Below, piece by piece: positions 1 to 9,910 of a DNA stretch of 64,000 bases (its first letter is position 1; each line of letters begins with the position of its first letter). Under the pieces are notes generated by a model. It saw only the letters and a program-made list of their open reading frames with translations, searched no databases and was not told the DNA's origin. This DNA is from Jatrophihabitans sp. (GTDB lineage: Bacteria; Actinomycetota; Actinomycetes; Mycobacteriales; Jatrophihabitantaceae): NCBI GenBank assembly GCA_036399055.1, contig DASWNX010000040.1, forward strand, positions 186,001-250,000, read 5' to 3'. A program made the position numbers and the translations under genes.

Positions 1-1
1 G

Positions 2-340
2 CAACGGGCCCGCCTGCGCGCCGAACGCCTGGCCGCCACCGCGCAACGGCAGGAGCTGCACCGCCAGCGGCAGGCCGCCGAGGCCGAGCGCCGCCGCCGG
101 CGAGCTCGCTGGCAGGCATCCTGGCGCGCCCTGGCCGGCCGGCGCCGCCAGCCGCAGGCCGGCAGGCTCAGCGTCCGCCGCAAGGAGCAGCGCGCCGTCA
201 TCGCCTCGGCGCTGCTGGTCGTGGTGGTGCTGACCTACCTGATGAGCCGATCGGTCGTCATGGTGATCGGCGTGCTGCTGGTCGCGGCGATCGCCGTGCC
301 GGCGCTGGCCCTGGCCTTCGGAGATCGGAGCAGGAGATGA
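2..340 (+). CDS. Small membrane protein upstream of hisA (5' truncated)
   Basis: This reading frame is open from the window edge and gives 112 residues, so the N-terminus is missing. The visible part is a strongly basic Arg/Gln/Ala-rich stretch, probably a charged helix or coiled coil (first about 65 residues). Two closely spaced hydrophobic segments follow, [16 protein letters not shown] and [15 protein letters not shown], and a short basic tail. Its stop codon overlaps the hisA start in an ATGA, so it is translationally coupled to the histidine genes. I do not recognise a family with an assigned function. Composition suggests a small polytopic or hairpin membrane protein with a cytoplasmic basic domain. 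Confidence 0.7.
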   Translation, partial: QRARLRAERLAATAQRQELHRQRQAAEAERRRRRARWQASWRALAGRRRQPQAGRLSVRRKEQRAVIASALLVVVVLTYLMSRSVVMVIGVLLVAAIAVPALALAFGDRSRR

Positions 341-1086
341 CCGCCCAGCATCGGCCGCTGACGCTGCTGCCGGCCGTCGACGTCGCCGACGGCGTCGCGG
401 TCCGGCTGGTGCAGGGCGCGGCCGGCACCGAGACCTCCTACGGCAGCCCGCTGCAGGCCGCGCTGGACTGGCAGGCCGACGGCGCCCAGTGGGTGCACCT
501 GGTGGACCTGGACGCCGCGTTCGGCCGCGGCGACAACCGCGAGCTGCTGGCCGAGGTGACCGGGCGGCTCGACATCGCCGTGGAGCTGTCCGGCGGGATC
601 CGCGATGACGACTCACTCGCCGCGGCGCTGGCCACCGGCTGCGCGCGGGTTAACCTGGGCACCGCGGCCCTGGAGTCCCCGGACTGGGTGCGCTCGGCGA
701 TCGCCCGGCACGGCGACCGGATCGCCGTCGGCCTCGACGTCCGCGGCACGACCCTGGCGGCCCGGGGCTGGACCTCGGAGGGCGGTGACCTCTACGAGAC
801 GATCGAGCGGCTGGACCGCGACGGCTGCGCCCGTTACGTGCTGACCGACGTGCACCGCGACGGCACCCTGACCGGGCCGAACCTGGAGCTGCTGCGCTCG
901 GTGTGCGCCGTCACCGACCGGCCGGTGGTGGCCTCCGGCGGGGTGTCCTCGCTGGCGGACCTGCGCAGCCTGGCCGGGTTGCGCGAGATCGGCGTCGAGG
1001 GCGCGATCATCGGCAAGGCGCTCTACGCCGGCGCCTTCACCCTGCGCGAGGCGCTGGCCGCGGTGGCCGCGGCGGCCGAGGGCTGA
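337..1086 (+). CDS. priA: Phosphoribosyl isomerase A (HisA/TrpF bifunctional, PriA type)
   Basis: A 249-residue (beta/alpha)8-barrel isomerase that converts ProFAR to PRFAR in histidine synthesis. In Actinomycetota the same enzyme usually also isomerises phosphoribosyl anthranilate (TrpF). Visible signatures are [18 protein letters not shown] at the N-terminus, with the catalytic Asp after [12 protein letters not shown], the phosphate-binding [20 protein letters not shown], the second catalytic Asp in [15 protein letters not shown], and [13 protein letters not shown] with [12 protein letters not shown]. No separate trpF is present beside trpE and trpC, which supports the dual-function reading but does not prove it. 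The ATG overlaps the upstream stop, and hisF starts 3 bp after the stop. Confidence 0.93.
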   Translation: MTAQHRPLTLLPAVDVADGVAVRLVQGAAGTETSYGSPLQAALDWQADGAQWVHLVDLDAAFGRGDNRELLAEVTGRLDIAVELSGGIRDDDSLAAALATGCARVNLGTAALESPDWVRSAIARHGDRIAVGLDVRGTTLAARGWTSEGGDLYETIERLDRDGCARYVLTDVHRDGTLTGPNLELLRSVCAVTDRPVVASGGVSSLADLRSLAGLREIGVEGAIIGKALYAGAFTLREALAAVAAAAEG

Positions 1087-1088
1087 GC

Positions 1089-1880
1089 ATGGCTGTCGCG
1101 GTGCGGGTGATCCCCTGCCTGGACGTCGCGGACGGCCGGGTGGTCAAGGGCGTCAACTTCACCGGCCTGCGCGACGCCGGCGATCCGGTGGAGCTGGCCC
1201 GCCGCTATGACGCCGAGGGCGCCGACGAGCTGACCTTTCTCGACATCACGGCGTCCTCCGCGGGCAGGCAGACCACCCTGGAGGTGGTGTCGCGGACCGC
1301 CGAGCAGGTCTTCATCCCCCTCACCGTGGGCGGCGGGGTGCGCTCGGTAGCCGACGTGGACGCGCTGCTGCGCGCGGGCGCGGACAAGGTCGGGGTCAAC
1401 ACCGCCGCGATCGCCCGCCCCGAGCTGCTTGCCGAGATCGCCGACCGGTTCGGCCGGCAGGTGCTGGTGCTGTCGGTGGACGCGCGCCGGACGCCGGCCG
1501 GCGCGGCGGCGACCGAGTCCGGCTTCGAGGTGACCACTCACGGCGGCCGGCGCGGCGCCGGCGTCGACGCGCTGTGGTGGGCGGCCCGAGCCGCTGAGCT
1601 CGGCGCGGGGGAGATCCTGCTGAACTCGATGGACGCCGACGGCACCCAGAACGGCTTCGACCTGGAGCTGATCGCAGCGGTCCGGGCGGTGGTGTCGGTG
1701 CCGGTGATCGCCAGCGGCGGCGCCGGCGCGGCGCGGCACTTCCCCCCGGCGGTGGCGGCCGGCGCCGACGCGGTGCTGGCGGCCAGCGTGTTCCACTACC
1801 AGCAGGTCAGCATCGGCGAGGTCAAGAGCTGCCTGGCCGCGGCCGGCGTCCCGGTCCGGCTGCCCCCAGTCGCCCCCTGA
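1089..1880 (+). CDS. hisF: Imidazole glycerol phosphate synthase subunit HisF
   Basis: This is the cyclase subunit of IGP synthase (263 residues). It uses ammonia from HisH to convert PRFAR to imidazole glycerol phosphate and AICAR. The start at the ATG just after the hisA stop gives the canonical beginning [20 protein letters not shown], with the catalytic Asp in PCLDVADG. Other motifs are [36 protein letters not shown], the second catalytic Asp in [18 protein letters not shown] and [14 protein letters not shown]. The length is typical for the family. A longer reading into hisA is possible in frame but has no support. hisH is not in the window. Confidence 0.95.
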   Translation: MAVAVRVIPCLDVADGRVVKGVNFTGLRDAGDPVELARRYDAEGADELTFLDITASSAGRQTTLEVVSRTAEQVFIPLTVGGGVRSVADVDALLRAGADKVGVNTAAIARPELLAEIADRFGRQVLVLSVDARRTPAGAAATESGFEVTTHGGRRGAGVDALWWAARAAELGAGEILLNSMDADGTQNGFDLELIAAVRAVVSVPVIASGGAGAARHFPPAVAAGADAVLAASVFHYQQVSIGEVKSCLAAAGVPVRLPPVAP

Positions 1881-1971
1881 GCTGGTCGGCGGCGGTAACG
1901 TGGCTTCTTGCCCGCGTCGTCGGGCGCCGCCGGCCAGCCCAGCCCAGCGGTCGTCGAGCCGGGAACCGCCC

Positions 1972-3450
1972 GTGAGGATCACAGCCCGCCTGGCGCTCGT
2001 AGCGGCGCTATCACCGCTGGCCATGCTGTTGCCGGCCTGCGAACCGTCGCTGCCCAGGCCCGACAACACCGGCTCGACCTCCAGCGGCTCGCGGTCGGAC
2101 TCGCAGGCCGACGCCTCCGTCCGGGTCGTCAACGACGGGCGCACCGAGTTCGACCAGCAGGTCAAGAACGCCATCGCAGACCTGCAGGAGTTCTGGCGCG
2201 CCAATTACTCCAAGGTCTCCGGCGGCCGGCCCTACCCGGAGCTGCGCGGCGGGATCTACTCGGTCAACGGGACTGAAGTCCCCGCCGCGGCCAGGCGCAA
2301 CGCCTGCCTGCGCCAGGACCCGAAAGGCGCCGAGAACAACGCCTTCTACTGCACCGCTGACGACTCGGTGGTCTATGACCGCGACCCCGAGCACCTGGTG
2401 GGCCAGCTGGCTGAGAAGTACGGCCGGTTCATGATCACCGCGGTGGTCGCGCACGAGTGGGGGCACGCCATGCAGCAGCGGCTGGGGATCTTCGACGCCT
2501 CGGCCACCGGCGAGCGCCCGCCCACCATCTTCACCGAGACCCAGGCCGACTGCGCCGCCGGGGCGTTCATCCGCGCCGCCCGGGACGGTCAGACCGAGCA
2601 CGTCTCGGTCACCGAGCAGGAGCTGGAGGAGACCCTGCTGGGCTACCTGCAGGTGCGTGACCCGCCCCCGGTGAGCTACCGGCAGATCTCGCACGGCAAC
2701 GGCTTCGACCGGCTCTCGGCGATGGCCGACGGGATCGCCAACGGGGTGAGGTACTGCTTCGGCGAGGAGTTCCAGCAGCGGGAGTTCACCGAGCGCCCGT
2801 TCACCTCCGACATCGACTACGCCCAGCGCGGCAACCTGCCCTACGCCGACATCATCGACCCGACGCCGGACTCTGCCGAGGAGTCGACCCTGCAGAACGA
2901 GCTGAACGCCTTCTGGGCCCAGGCGGCGGAATCGGTGGACAAGCCCTGGAAGGACGTGGCGATACGCCAGAGCGGTGATCCGGACTGCCCGGGTGTCGAG
3001 CAGGCCAGCGAGTTCGACTACTGCCCGTCCGGGGACTACGTCTACTTCACCGACGAGTTCGCCAGGCAGGCCTACAACAGCCTGCCGGACAAGCGGGTGG
3101 ACCGCTCCACCGGCGAGCTGACGCTGATCGACGACGCGCCGGCGGACTACTCGCTGGGCATGCTGTTCGTCTACGGCTGGAGCATGGGGGTGCGCGATCA
3201 GCTGTTCGGCGAGCCGATCGAGGACCGGGACGCCCTGCTGGACGCCAGCTGCTACAGCGGCGCCTTCACCGCCTCGGTCAACGACGGAGAGCAGGGCTTT
3301 CAGCTCTCACCGCCGGACATGGACGAGGCCACCTCGGCGGTGATCAAGCTGGTGCCCTCGCCGAAGGCCTACGGCGCGCACGAGACCACCGCGCTGCAGC
3401 GCATCCAGCGCTTCACCCAGGGCTACTTCGGCGGGCTGTCCGACTGCTGA
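1972..3450 (+). CDS. Secreted zinc metallopeptidase lipoprotein (neutral zinc metallopeptidase family)
   Basis: A predicted lipoprotein of 492 residues. The N-terminus reads MRITARLALVAALSPLAMLL followed by the lipobox LPAC, so I chose the GTG at 1972. An in-frame GTG at 1900 would put 24 Arg/Pro-rich residues before the signal peptide. A Ser/Asp-rich linker follows. The catalytic motif HEWGH lies in VVAHEWGHAMQQR, and FTETQADCAAGAF about 35 residues further on probably supplies the third zinc ligand, as in YpfJ-like neutral zinc peptidases. The C-terminal half has a second related segment (WAQAAESV... YVYFTDEFA) without an HExxH. It is probably anchored to the outer face of the membrane; substrates are unknown. 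Confidence 0.82.
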   Translation: MRITARLALVAALSPLAMLLPACEPSLPRPDNTGSTSSGSRSDSQADASVRVVNDGRTEFDQQVKNAIADLQEFWRANYSKVSGGRPYPELRGGIYSVNGTEVPAAARRNACLRQDPKGAENNAFYCTADDSVVYDRDPEHLVGQLAEKYGRFMITAVVAHEWGHAMQQRLGIFDASATGERPPTIFTETQADCAAGAFIRAARDGQTEHVSVTEQELEETLLGYLQVRDPPPVSYRQISHGNGFDRLSAMADGIANGVRYCFGEEFQQREFTERPFTSDIDYAQRGNLPYADIIDPTPDSAEESTLQNELNAFWAQAAESVDKPWKDVAIRQSGDPDCPGVEQASEFDYCPSGDYVYFTDEFARQAYNSLPDKRVDRSTGELTLIDDAPADYSLGMLFVYGWSMGVRDQLFGEPIEDRDALLDASCYSGAFTASVNDGEQGFQLSPPDMDEATSAVIKLVPSPKAYGAHETTALQRIQRFTQGYFGGLSDC

Positions 3451-3481
3451 GCCGCGGCCTCACGGCTGCGCCGGACTCCCC

Positions 3482-4816
3482 GTGGCCGGGCAGGGGAACA
3501 ACTCGTGGCGCTCAGGTGCTGGACGAAGGGTGATTGAAGCGTCAACCGATTCACCGGCAGCCACCTCCGGCGCCAGCAGGCGTGCCACGCTGGCGATCTT
3601 CGCCCTGGCCATCGGCGGCTTCGCGATCGGCACCGGCGAGTTCGTCTCGATGGGGCTGCTGCCCAACATCGCCGACGGCGTGGGAATCTCGATTCCGCAG
3701 GGCGGCCACGTCATCTCCGCCTACGCCCTCGGCGTGATGATCGGCGCGCCGCTGATCGCGGCTTTCGGCGCCCGGCTGCCCCGCAAGCGGCTGCTCTGGT
3801 GGCTGATGGCGGCGTTCGTCCTGGGCAACCTGGCCTCGGCGCTGGCGCCGGGCTACTCCAGCCTGCTGATCGCCCGGTTCCTCTCCGGCCTGCCGCACGG
3901 GGCGTTCTTCGGGATCGGCGCGCTTGTCGGGGCGTCCCTGGTGCCCCCCAACCGGCGCGCCTGGGCGGTGTCGATGATGCTCACCGGCCTGACCGTGGCC
4001 AACGTCGTCGGCGTTCCGCTGACGACCCTGGTCGGCCAGCGATGGGGTTGGCGCTGGCCCTATGGGCTGGTCGGAGTGCTGGGCATGCTCACGCTGGCCG
4101 CGGTGCTGCTCTGGATCCCGTCGCGGCCGGCCGAGCAAGGCCTGACGATGCGCACCGAGCTCAGCGCGCTGCGGCACCGCCAGGTGTGGCTGGCGCTGCT
4201 GACCGGCACCGTCGGGTTCGGCGGCATGTTCGCCACGTACTCCTACATCACGCCGACCATGACCAGCCTGGCCAAGGTCAGCCCGACCGCCGTGACCGGC
4301 CTGCTGGCCGTCTACGGCCTGGGCATGACGGTGGGGGTGGTGCTCGGCGGCCGGCTGGCCGACCGGTCGCTGATGCCCAGCCTGTACGGCGGGCTGATCG
4401 GCACCGCCGTGGTGCTGTTCGGCTTCGGCTACGCGGTGCGCACCAAGCCCGGCGCCGTGCTGGCCGTGTTCGTCTTCGGTGTCGCCGGCTCGGTGCTGGT
4501 GCCGATCCTGCAGACCCGGTTGATGGACGTGGCACGCGAGGGCCAGTCCCTGGCGGCGGCGTTGAACCACTCGACGTTGAACCTGGCCAACGCCCTGGGC
4601 GCCTGGATCGGCGGCCTGGTGCTCGATCAGGGCTTGGGCTACGAGTGGCCCAGCCGGGTCGGCGGCGTGCTGGCGCTGGCCGGGCTGGCCATCGCGCTGT
4701 TCTCGGGCCGGCTGGACGCCGTCGCCGCGCGGCGCGCCGCGGTTGCGGCGGAACAGGGTTGGCCCCACGCTAGGTTCACACCGGCCGGCGCCGGCCCGGC
4801 AGGCGGACAGGAGTGA
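3482..4816 (+). CDS. MFS transporter, DHA1/AraJ-like efflux family
   Basis: A 444-residue polytopic protein with about 12 membrane segments, beginning around ATLAIFALAIGGFAIGTGEF. The signature GTGEFVSMGLLPNIADG in the first helix and the loop ARLPRKRLLWWLM fit the drug:H+ antiporter-1 (AraJ/chloramphenicol-efflux-like) group. Such proteins export small molecules; the substrate cannot be read from sequence. Two starts are possible: GTG 3482 and GTG 3530. The second lies just after a GAAGG stretch but with very short spacing, so the start is uncertain. The gene stands alone, 31 bp after the peptidase gene and just before another membrane-protein gene. Confidence 0.85.
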   Translation: MAGQGNNSWRSGAGRRVIEASTDSPAATSGASRRATLAIFALAIGGFAIGTGEFVSMGLLPNIADGVGISIPQGGHVISAYALGVMIGAPLIAAFGARLPRKRLLWWLMAAFVLGNLASALAPGYSSLLIARFLSGLPHGAFFGIGALVGASLVPPNRRAWAVSMMLTGLTVANVVGVPLTTLVGQRWGWRWPYGLVGVLGMLTLAAVLLWIPSRPAEQGLTMRTELSALRHRQVWLALLTGTVGFGGMFATYSYITPTMTSLAKVSPTAVTGLLAVYGLGMTVGVVLGGRLADRSLMPSLYGGLIGTAVVLFGFGYAVRTKPGAVLAVFVFGVAGSVLVPILQTRLMDVAREGQSLAAALNHSTLNLANALGAWIGGLVLDQGLGYEWPSRVGGVLALAGLAIALFSGRLDAVAARRAAVAAEQGWPHARFTPAGAGPAGGQE

Positions 4817-4823
4817 GCAGACG

Positions 4824-5411
4824 ATGAACGAGCCGGACCCGACCCGCACGCCGGCCACCGTGATCGCCGCGGTGGCGGCCGGCACCGCCGTGGTGCCCTT
4901 CCTGATCGTGTACTCGTTCCTGTTCATCGTCCGGGGCGGCTTCGTCGAGGTCGACCAGCCCGACATCACCAGCAGCCGTTCTGGCGAGCTGATCGCCGGC
5001 CTGGTCGCGTTCGCCTTCTTGATCTTCGTCCTGTGGGGGATGGGCCGGCTGATCAACGGCTGGGACCGCTGGGTGTTCCTGGCCGGTCAGCTGCTGACCG
5101 CCGGCGTGGCGCTGAGCCTGCTGCTCGACTCGGCCTCGGGCGAGCCGCAGGTTCCCGCGGTGGTCCTGATCGCCGCGGTCCTGGCGCTGACACTGGCCTG
5201 CCTGCCGCCGTCCTGGCGCTGGGTCGCCACCGAAGGCGGCCACCGGGTCGCCGTGGCGGGGACGCCGGCGCATCCGGCGGCGCCTGAAGGCCCCCAGGCG
5301 CTGGGCGGGCCTGCGTTGGGCGGGCCTGCGTTGGGCGGGCCCGCGTTGGGCGGGCCTACGTTGGGCGGGCCCGCGTTGGGCGGGCCTGTCAGCGGCCAGC
5401 CAAGCGGCTAG
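4824..5411 (+). CDS. Membrane protein with C-terminal ALGGP repeat tail
   Basis: The protein is 195 residues and starts at an ATG preceded by GACAGGAG. Four hydrophobic segments are visible: the region around VIAAVAAGTAVVPFLIVYSF, then LIAGLVAFAFLIFVLWGMG, WVFLAGQLLTAGVALSLLL and VVLIAAVLALTLACLP. The soluble C-terminus carries six consecutive copies of a (A/T)LGGP pentapeptide encoded by a 15-bp tandem repeat. It resembles small uncharacterised actinobacterial membrane proteins; no function can be assigned. The repeat tail is Gly/Pro-rich and probably disordered. Confidence 0.75.
   Translation: MNEPDPTRTPATVIAAVAAGTAVVPFLIVYSFLFIVRGGFVEVDQPDITSSRSGELIAGLVAFAFLIFVLWGMGRLINGWDRWVFLAGQLLTAGVALSLLLDSASGEPQVPAVVLIAAVLALTLACLPPSWRWVATEGGHRVAVAGTPAHPAAPEGPQALGGPALGGPALGGPALGGPTLGGPALGGPVSGQPSG
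5298..5387 (+). repeat. 15-bp tandem repeat, six copies, coding
   Basis: Six consecutive copies of a 15-bp unit of the form RCGYTGGGCGGGCCY encode (A/T)LGGP. The copies differ only at the first base, the fourth base and the last base, which suggests recent slippage expansion. The unit length is a multiple of three, so copy changes keep the reading frame. Confidence 0.95.
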
Positions 5412-5523
5412 TCACCCGGCGAGGCGCCCGGCTCACTCGGCGAGGTGCCGGCCGGGGGTAGCGCACAGCCCCCTCACAGTGAAAGCTAAGGGTGTGCCTA
5501 CCCGGACGCGGGACCCTCAACGG

Positions 5524-6267
5524 ATGTCCAGTTCTGTCTCCACAGTCGCAGGTCAGTCCGCAAGCCAGCCCGCTGGGCGCCTCAAGCGCCGGGTGCTGGT
5601 CGTCGATGACGAAGAGAACGTGGTCCACCTGGTCGCCTCGGCACTGCGCTTCGACGGCTACGAGGCGGTGACCGCCGACAACGGCCATTCCGCGCTGGCC
5701 GCGGTGGCCGAGCACGACCCGGACCTGGTGGTGCTGGATGTGATGATGCCCGGCTTGGACGGGCACGCCGTCCTGCAACACCTGAGGTCAGCCGGATCGG
5801 TCGTCCCGGTGATCTTCTTGACCGCCCGCGACGCCGCCAACGACCGGGTGGCCGGACTGCGCTCGGGCGCTGATGACTACGTGGTGAAGCCGTTCAGCGT
5901 CGAGGAGCTGCTGGCCCGGGTCAACGCCGTGCTGCGCCGCACCCAGGCCGAGCAGGACCGCGACGGGGTGCTCCGGGTCGCTGACCTGGAACTCGATGAG
6001 AACAGCCACGAGGTGACCAGGGCCGGCGAAGAGGTGCACCTGACCGCCACCGAGTTCGAGCTGCTGCGCTACCTGATGCGCAACGAGCGGGTGGTGCTGT
6101 CCAAGGCCCAGATCCTGGACCGGGTGTGGAAGTACGACTTCCAGGGCCAGTCCAACATCGTCGAGCTCTACATCGGCTACCTGCGCAAGAAGATCGACCA
6201 CGTCGAGCCCAAGCTGATCCACACCGTCCGGGGCGCCGGCTACGTGGTCAAGGCGCCGCGAGGGTGA
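5524..6267 (+). CDS. OmpR/PhoB-family response regulator
   Basis: A DNA-binding response regulator of 247 residues. The N-terminal receiver has the acidic pair in VLVVDDEENVV, the phosphoacceptor Asp in DLVVLDVMMPGLDG, the Thr in IFLTARDA and the Lys in DYVVKPFS. A winged-helix effector domain follows, with LTATEFELLRYLM and the recognition region SNIVELYIGYLRKKID ending in IHTVRGAGYVV. All phosphorylation residues are intact. The ATG at 5524 was chosen; GTG 5494 and GTG 5479 are in frame upstream and would add 10 or 15 residues. The stop overlaps the GTG start of the sensor kinase gene, so the two form an operon. Confidence 0.9.
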   Translation: MSSSVSTVAGQSASQPAGRLKRRVLVVDDEENVVHLVASALRFDGYEAVTADNGHSALAAVAEHDPDLVVLDVMMPGLDGHAVLQHLRSAGSVVPVIFLTARDAANDRVAGLRSGADDYVVKPFSVEELLARVNAVLRRTQAEQDRDGVLRVADLELDENSHEVTRAGEEVHLTATEFELLRYLMRNERVVLSKAQILDRVWKYDFQGQSNIVELYIGYLRKKIDHVEPKLIHTVRGAGYVVKAPRG

Positions 6268-7985
6268 GTCTGGGCAGCCTCGGGGCGCAGCCCGGGCAAG
6301 AGACCGGCCAGGCGGCTGGTCAGCAGGCCGGTCCAGCGGCTGGTCAGCAGGCCGGTGCGGCGCCGGGTCAGCAGGCCGGTTGGGGCGGGCCGTCCGTCCT
6401 GACACCGGGCGGGCCGTCCGTCCTGACGCCGGCCGGGCCGTCCGTCCTGACGCCGGCGCCCGCCCCGACCCCGGCTCGTGCCGGTCACCGCTCGCGGTGG
6501 CTGCCGCGCACGCTCGGCGCCCGGATGGTGATCGGCGTGGTCGGGCTGCTGCTGGTGGTCGTGACGATCACCGGCGCGACGACCTACTTCCTGCTCCGGC
6601 CGTTTCTGCTGCAGCGCCTGGACCAGCAGCTGGGCAGCGTGGCGTCCGGCAACGCCAGCAGCGTCCGGCAGTGCATCCTGTCCGGTGGCAGCGCCTGCTC
6701 GGTCGGGGTGCCCAGTGGCGGCCGGGCCGCCCAGCTGGCCACCACCCAGCGGGAGTGGATCGTCGGCTATGACTCAGCCGGCCGCGTCGTCATCAACGTC
6801 ACCGCCAACATCGACTCGCTGTCGCAGCTGATCCTGTCCGACCGGCAGCGCGGGCAGACGATGAGGGACCCGGGCAAGATCCGCACCATCGCCACTCCCG
6901 ACGGCCTGCGGCTGCGGGTGACTGCCCGGCAGATCCAGATCGGCCGCGACACCATCACGGTGGTCACCGGGCTGTCGATGGAAGAGGTAGACCACACCCT
7001 GCAGCGGCTGCTGCTCCTGGAGCTGGTCGTGGGAGCGACGGCGGTGCTGCTGGCCGCGGGGCTGACCAGCTGGGGGGTGCGGGTGGGGCTGCGCCCGCTC
7101 AAGCGGGTCACCCGGACGGCGCAGGAGGTCACCGCGGAGCTGGCGCCGGACGGCTCGGGCCTGGACCGCCGGGTGCCCGACGCCGACCCGAGCACCGAGG
7201 TCGGTCAGGTGGCCGCGTCGGTGAACACCCTGCTGGAGGCAGTCGAGACCGAGTTCGCGGCCCGGCTGCGCAGCGAGGAGCGGATGCGCCAGTTCCTGGC
7301 CGACGCCTCGCACGAGCTGCGCACCCCGTTGACCTCGATCCGCGGCTACGCCGAGCTGTCCCGGCTGCAGGGCCGCTCCACCGACTCCCCGGATGACTCG
7401 ATGCGCCGGATAGAGGTCGAGGGCACCCGGATGTCGCGGCTGGTCGAGGACCTGCTGGTGCTGGCACGCGGTGATCAGGCGACGGCGATCCGGCATGAGC
7501 CGGTGGACATCGACAAGCTGCTCGCCGAGGCTGCCTCCGCGGTCGCCTCAACCTATCCCGAGCGCCCGCTGAGCATCCTGGGGTCCGGCGGCACGGTGGT
7601 GACCGGTGACCGCGACCAGCTGCTGCGGCTGCTGATCAACCTGGCCACCAACGCCGCGATCCACACCCCGGCAGGCCCGATCCGGCTGGAGGCGATCCCG
7701 GGCCGCACGCCGTCCGGCGAGGCGGTGGCCTTGCGGGTGATCGACACCGGCCCGGGGCTTGCGGCCGAGGACGCGGCGCACGTCTTCGAGCGGTTCTGGC
7801 GGGCTGACAAGGCGCGCAGCCGGGCCAAGGGCGGCAGCGGCCTGGGAATGGCGATCGTGGCCCAGATCGTGGCGGCGCACAGTGGCCACATCCAGTTCGA
7901 CTCCTCCGTCGAGGGCGGCACCACCGTCACGATCACCCTGCCGCTGCGCCCCCCGCCGTACCCGGGCGACCGACCGCCGCTCTGA
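6264..7985 (+). CDS. Sensor histidine kinase with repeat-containing N-terminal tail
   Basis: The kinase is 573 residues and starts at a GTG overlapping the regulator stop. The first about 80 residues are low-complexity (repeats of QQAG and PSVLTP) and lie before the first membrane helix (MVIGVVGLLLVVVTITGATT). An extracellular sensor domain of about 130 residues with two Cys follows (QCILSGGSACS), then a second helix, a HAMP linker (LRPLKRVTRTAQEV), the HisKA box FLADASHELRTPLTSIRGYA with the phosphorylated His, and the ATPase domain with NLATNAAIHT, DTGPGL and GGSGLGMAIV. The architecture resembles mycobacterial TrcS/MprB-type kinases. The signal sensed is unknown. The cytoplasmic N-terminal repeats are unusual and probably disordered. 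Confidence 0.9.
   Translation: MSLGSLGAQPGQETGQAAGQQAGPAAGQQAGAAPGQQAGWGGPSVLTPGGPSVLTPAGPSVLTPAPAPTPARAGHRSRWLPRTLGARMVIGVVGLLLVVVTITGATTYFLLRPFLLQRLDQQLGSVASGNASSVRQCILSGGSACSVGVPSGGRAAQLATTQREWIVGYDSAGRVVINVTANIDSLSQLILSDRQRGQTMRDPGKIRTIATPDGLRLRVTARQIQIGRDTITVVTGLSMEEVDHTLQRLLLLELVVGATAVLLAAGLTSWGVRVGLRPLKRVTRTAQEVTAELAPDGSGLDRRVPDADPSTEVGQVAASVNTLLEAVETEFAARLRSEERMRQFLADASHELRTPLTSIRGYAELSRLQGRSTDSPDDSMRRIEVEGTRMSRLVEDLLVLARGDQATAIRHEPVDIDKLLAEAASAVASTYPERPLSILGSGGTVVTGDRDQLLRLLINLATNAAIHTPAGPIRLEAIPGRTPSGEAVALRVIDTGPGLAAEDAAHVFERFWRADKARSRAKGGSGLGMAIVAQIVAAHSGHIQFDSSVEGGTTVTITLPLRPPPYPGDRPPL
6309..6455 (+). repeat. Two adjacent 24-bp tandem repeats in the kinase 5' end
   Basis: Two different 24-bp units, three copies each, sit side by side: 6309-6380 (encoding variants of AAGQQAGP) and 6384-6455 (encoding variants of GPSVLTPA). 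Both keep the reading frame and encode the low-complexity tail ahead of the first transmembrane helix. Confidence 0.92.
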
Positions 7986-8045
7986 GCGTCGAGCGCGCCT
8001 CGCCCCGCGGCTAGCCGGAGGAAGGCGCACGGGCAGAATCAGAGG

Positions 8046-8423
8046 ATGCCTGCCACACCTGCCTCCGGCCTGGACCCACAGATTGCGGACCGGCTCAAGC
8101 GGGACGCCGCCGGCCTGGTGGCCGCGGTGGTGCAGCAGCACGACACCGGCGAGGTGCTGATGCTGGGCTGGATGGATGACGAGGCGCTGCACCGGTCACT
8201 GACCACCGGCCGGGCCACCTACTGGTCCCGGTCCCGGCAGCAGTACTGGGTCAAGGGCGACACATCGGGCAATGTGCAGTACGTTCGGTCGATCGCGCTG
8301 GACTGTGACGGCGACGCGCTGCTGGTTCGGGTGGACCAGCTCGGCCCGGCCTGCCACACCGGCAAGCGCAGCTGCTTCGACGTCGGGTCGCCGCTGGCAG
8401 TGACCGAAGGGGGCCCCCGATGA
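8046..8423 (+). CDS. hisI: Phosphoribosyl-AMP cyclohydrolase
   Basis: A 125-residue enzyme that opens the adenine ring of phosphoribosyl-AMP in the third step of histidine synthesis. The metal-binding residues are visible in [15 protein letters not shown] followed by [11 protein letters not shown], together with the family motifs [26 protein letters not shown] and [11 protein letters not shown]. The length is that of a HisI cyclohydrolase without a fused HisE pyrophosphatase domain, as usual in actinobacteria. Its TGA overlaps the trpE ATG, linking the histidine and tryptophan genes in one operon. Confidence 0.95.
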   Translation: MPATPASGLDPQIADRLKRDAAGLVAAVVQQHDTGEVLMLGWMDDEALHRSLTTGRATYWSRSRQQYWVKGDTSGNVQYVRSIALDCDGDALLVRVDQLGPACHTGKRSCFDVGSPLAVTEGGPR

Positions 8424-9910
8424 CCGAGATCGGACGGGAGCAGCTCGCCGAGCTGGCCAAGACCCATCGGCTGGTCCCGCTGACCCGCACCCTGTTCGCC
8501 GACGCCGAGACCCCGGTCGGGGTGTACCGCAAGCTCAGCGGCGGGCGTCCCGGCACCTTCCTGCTGGAATCAGCCGAGCCTGGCGCCTCCTTCTCTCGTT
8601 GGTCCTTCGTGGGAGTCAACGCGATAGCGACCCTGAGCGCCGACGGCGGTCAGGCGCGCTGGCAGGGCGAGGCGCCGCGGGGGCTGCCGGTCGAGGGCGA
8701 TCCGCTGGAGCTGCTGGCCGACGCCTGGCGAGCCGTCCGGGGGCCCCGGCTGCCCGGCCTGCCACCGCTGACCGGCGGCTTCGTGGGCTACCTCGGCTAT
8801 GACGTGGTGCGCCGGATCGAGACGTTGCCCGAGATCGCGCCCGACGAGCTCGGCCTGCCCGAGCTGGTGATGCTGCTGGTCACCGACCTGGCGGCGGTCG
8901 ATCACCACAGCTGCACCGTGACGCTGATCGCCAACGCCGTCCTGCATCCGGAGATGGCCGCCGACGAGCTCGACGCCGCCTACGCCGACGCCCAGCGCCG
9001 GCTGGACGCGATGACCCACGACCTGGCCGCGCCCACCAAGTCGACGGTGGTCCCGATGGTGACGGTGCCACCGAAGCAGGCCCGCTCGCGCACCGCGCCC
9101 GGAGAGTTCGAGGCGGCGGTGGAGCAGTGCCTGGAGGCCATCCGCGCCGGTGAGGTCTTTCAGATCCTGCCGGGCCAGCGCTTCATCACCGAGACCGACG
9201 CCGACGCCTTCGACGTCTACCGGGCGTTGCGCACCCTGAACCCCTCGCCCTACATGTACTACCTGCACTTTGAGGACTTCGACATCGTCGGCTCCAGCCC
9301 CGAGGCGCTGGTCACGGTGTCCGAGGACCGCGCCACCATCCACCCGATCGCCGGCACCCGGCCGCGGGGCGCCGACGCGGTGGCCGACGCCGCGCTGGTG
9401 GCCGAGCTGCTGGCCGATCCCAAGGAGCGCGCCGAGCACGTGATGCTGGTGGACCTGGCCCGCAACGACCTGGGCCGGATCTGCCGGCCCGGCTCGGTGC
9501 AGGTGGTCGAGTTCGGGGTGGTCGAGCGCTACAGCCACGTCTGGCACATCGTCTCGACGGTGAACGGGACGGTCGCGCCGGGCAAGGACGCCTTCGACGT
9601 GTTCACGGCGGTGTTTCCGCACGGCACCGTCTCCGGAGCGCCGAAGGTGCGCGCGATGCAGTTGCTGGAAGCGATCGAGCCGGTCCGGCGCGGCATCTAC
9701 GCCGGCGCGGTCGGCTACTTCGACTCCGCCGGTGACATGGACCTGGCGATCGCGATCCGCACCGCGGTGATGGTCAAGGGCACCGCCTACGTCCAGGCCG
9801 GCGCAGGCGTGGTGGCCGACTCGATCCCGGCCAACGAGGAGGCCGAGACCCGCAACAAGGCACGAGCGGTGCTCCAGGCGATCGCCACGGCCGAGACACT
9901 GAGAGCATGA
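8420..9910 (+). CDS. trpE: Anthranilate synthase component I
   Basis: This 496-residue enzyme converts chorismate to anthranilate with ammonia from a TrpG subunit (not in the window), the first step of tryptophan synthesis. The N-terminal domain carries the Ser-containing tryptophan-binding region around [17 protein letters not shown], which suggests feedback inhibition by tryptophan. The C-terminal chorismate-binding domain has [53 protein letters not shown] and [20 protein letters not shown]. It sits in a hisI-trpE-membrane protein operon with ATGA overlaps on both sides. Confidence 0.96.
   Translation: MTEIGREQLAELAKTHRLVPLTRTLFADAETPVGVYRKLSGGRPGTFLLESAEPGASFSRWSFVGVNAIATLSADGGQARWQGEAPRGLPVEGDPLELLADAWRAVRGPRLPGLPPLTGGFVGYLGYDVVRRIETLPEIAPDELGLPELVMLLVTDLAAVDHHSCTVTLIANAVLHPEMAADELDAAYADAQRRLDAMTHDLAAPTKSTVVPMVTVPPKQARSRTAPGEFEAAVEQCLEAIRAGEVFQILPGQRFITETDADAFDVYRALRTLNPSPYMYYLHFEDFDIVGSSPEALVTVSEDRATIHPIAGTRPRGADAVADAALVAELLADPKERAEHVMLVDLARNDLGRICRPGSVQVVEFGVVERYSHVWHIVSTVNGTVAPGKDAFDVFTAVFPHGTVSGAPKVRAMQLLEAIEPVRRGIYAGAVGYFDSAGDMDLAIAIRTAVMVKGTAYVQAGAGVVADSIPANEEAETRNKARAVLQAIATAETLRA

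Noticed and set aside
1900..1971. Upstream GTG start for the zinc peptidase
   Set aside because: It would place an Arg/Pro-rich stretch before a normal lipoprotein signal peptide.
5298..6455. Tandem repeats as a CRISPR array
   Set aside because: Units are contiguous without spacers, lie in coding frames and no cas gene is present.
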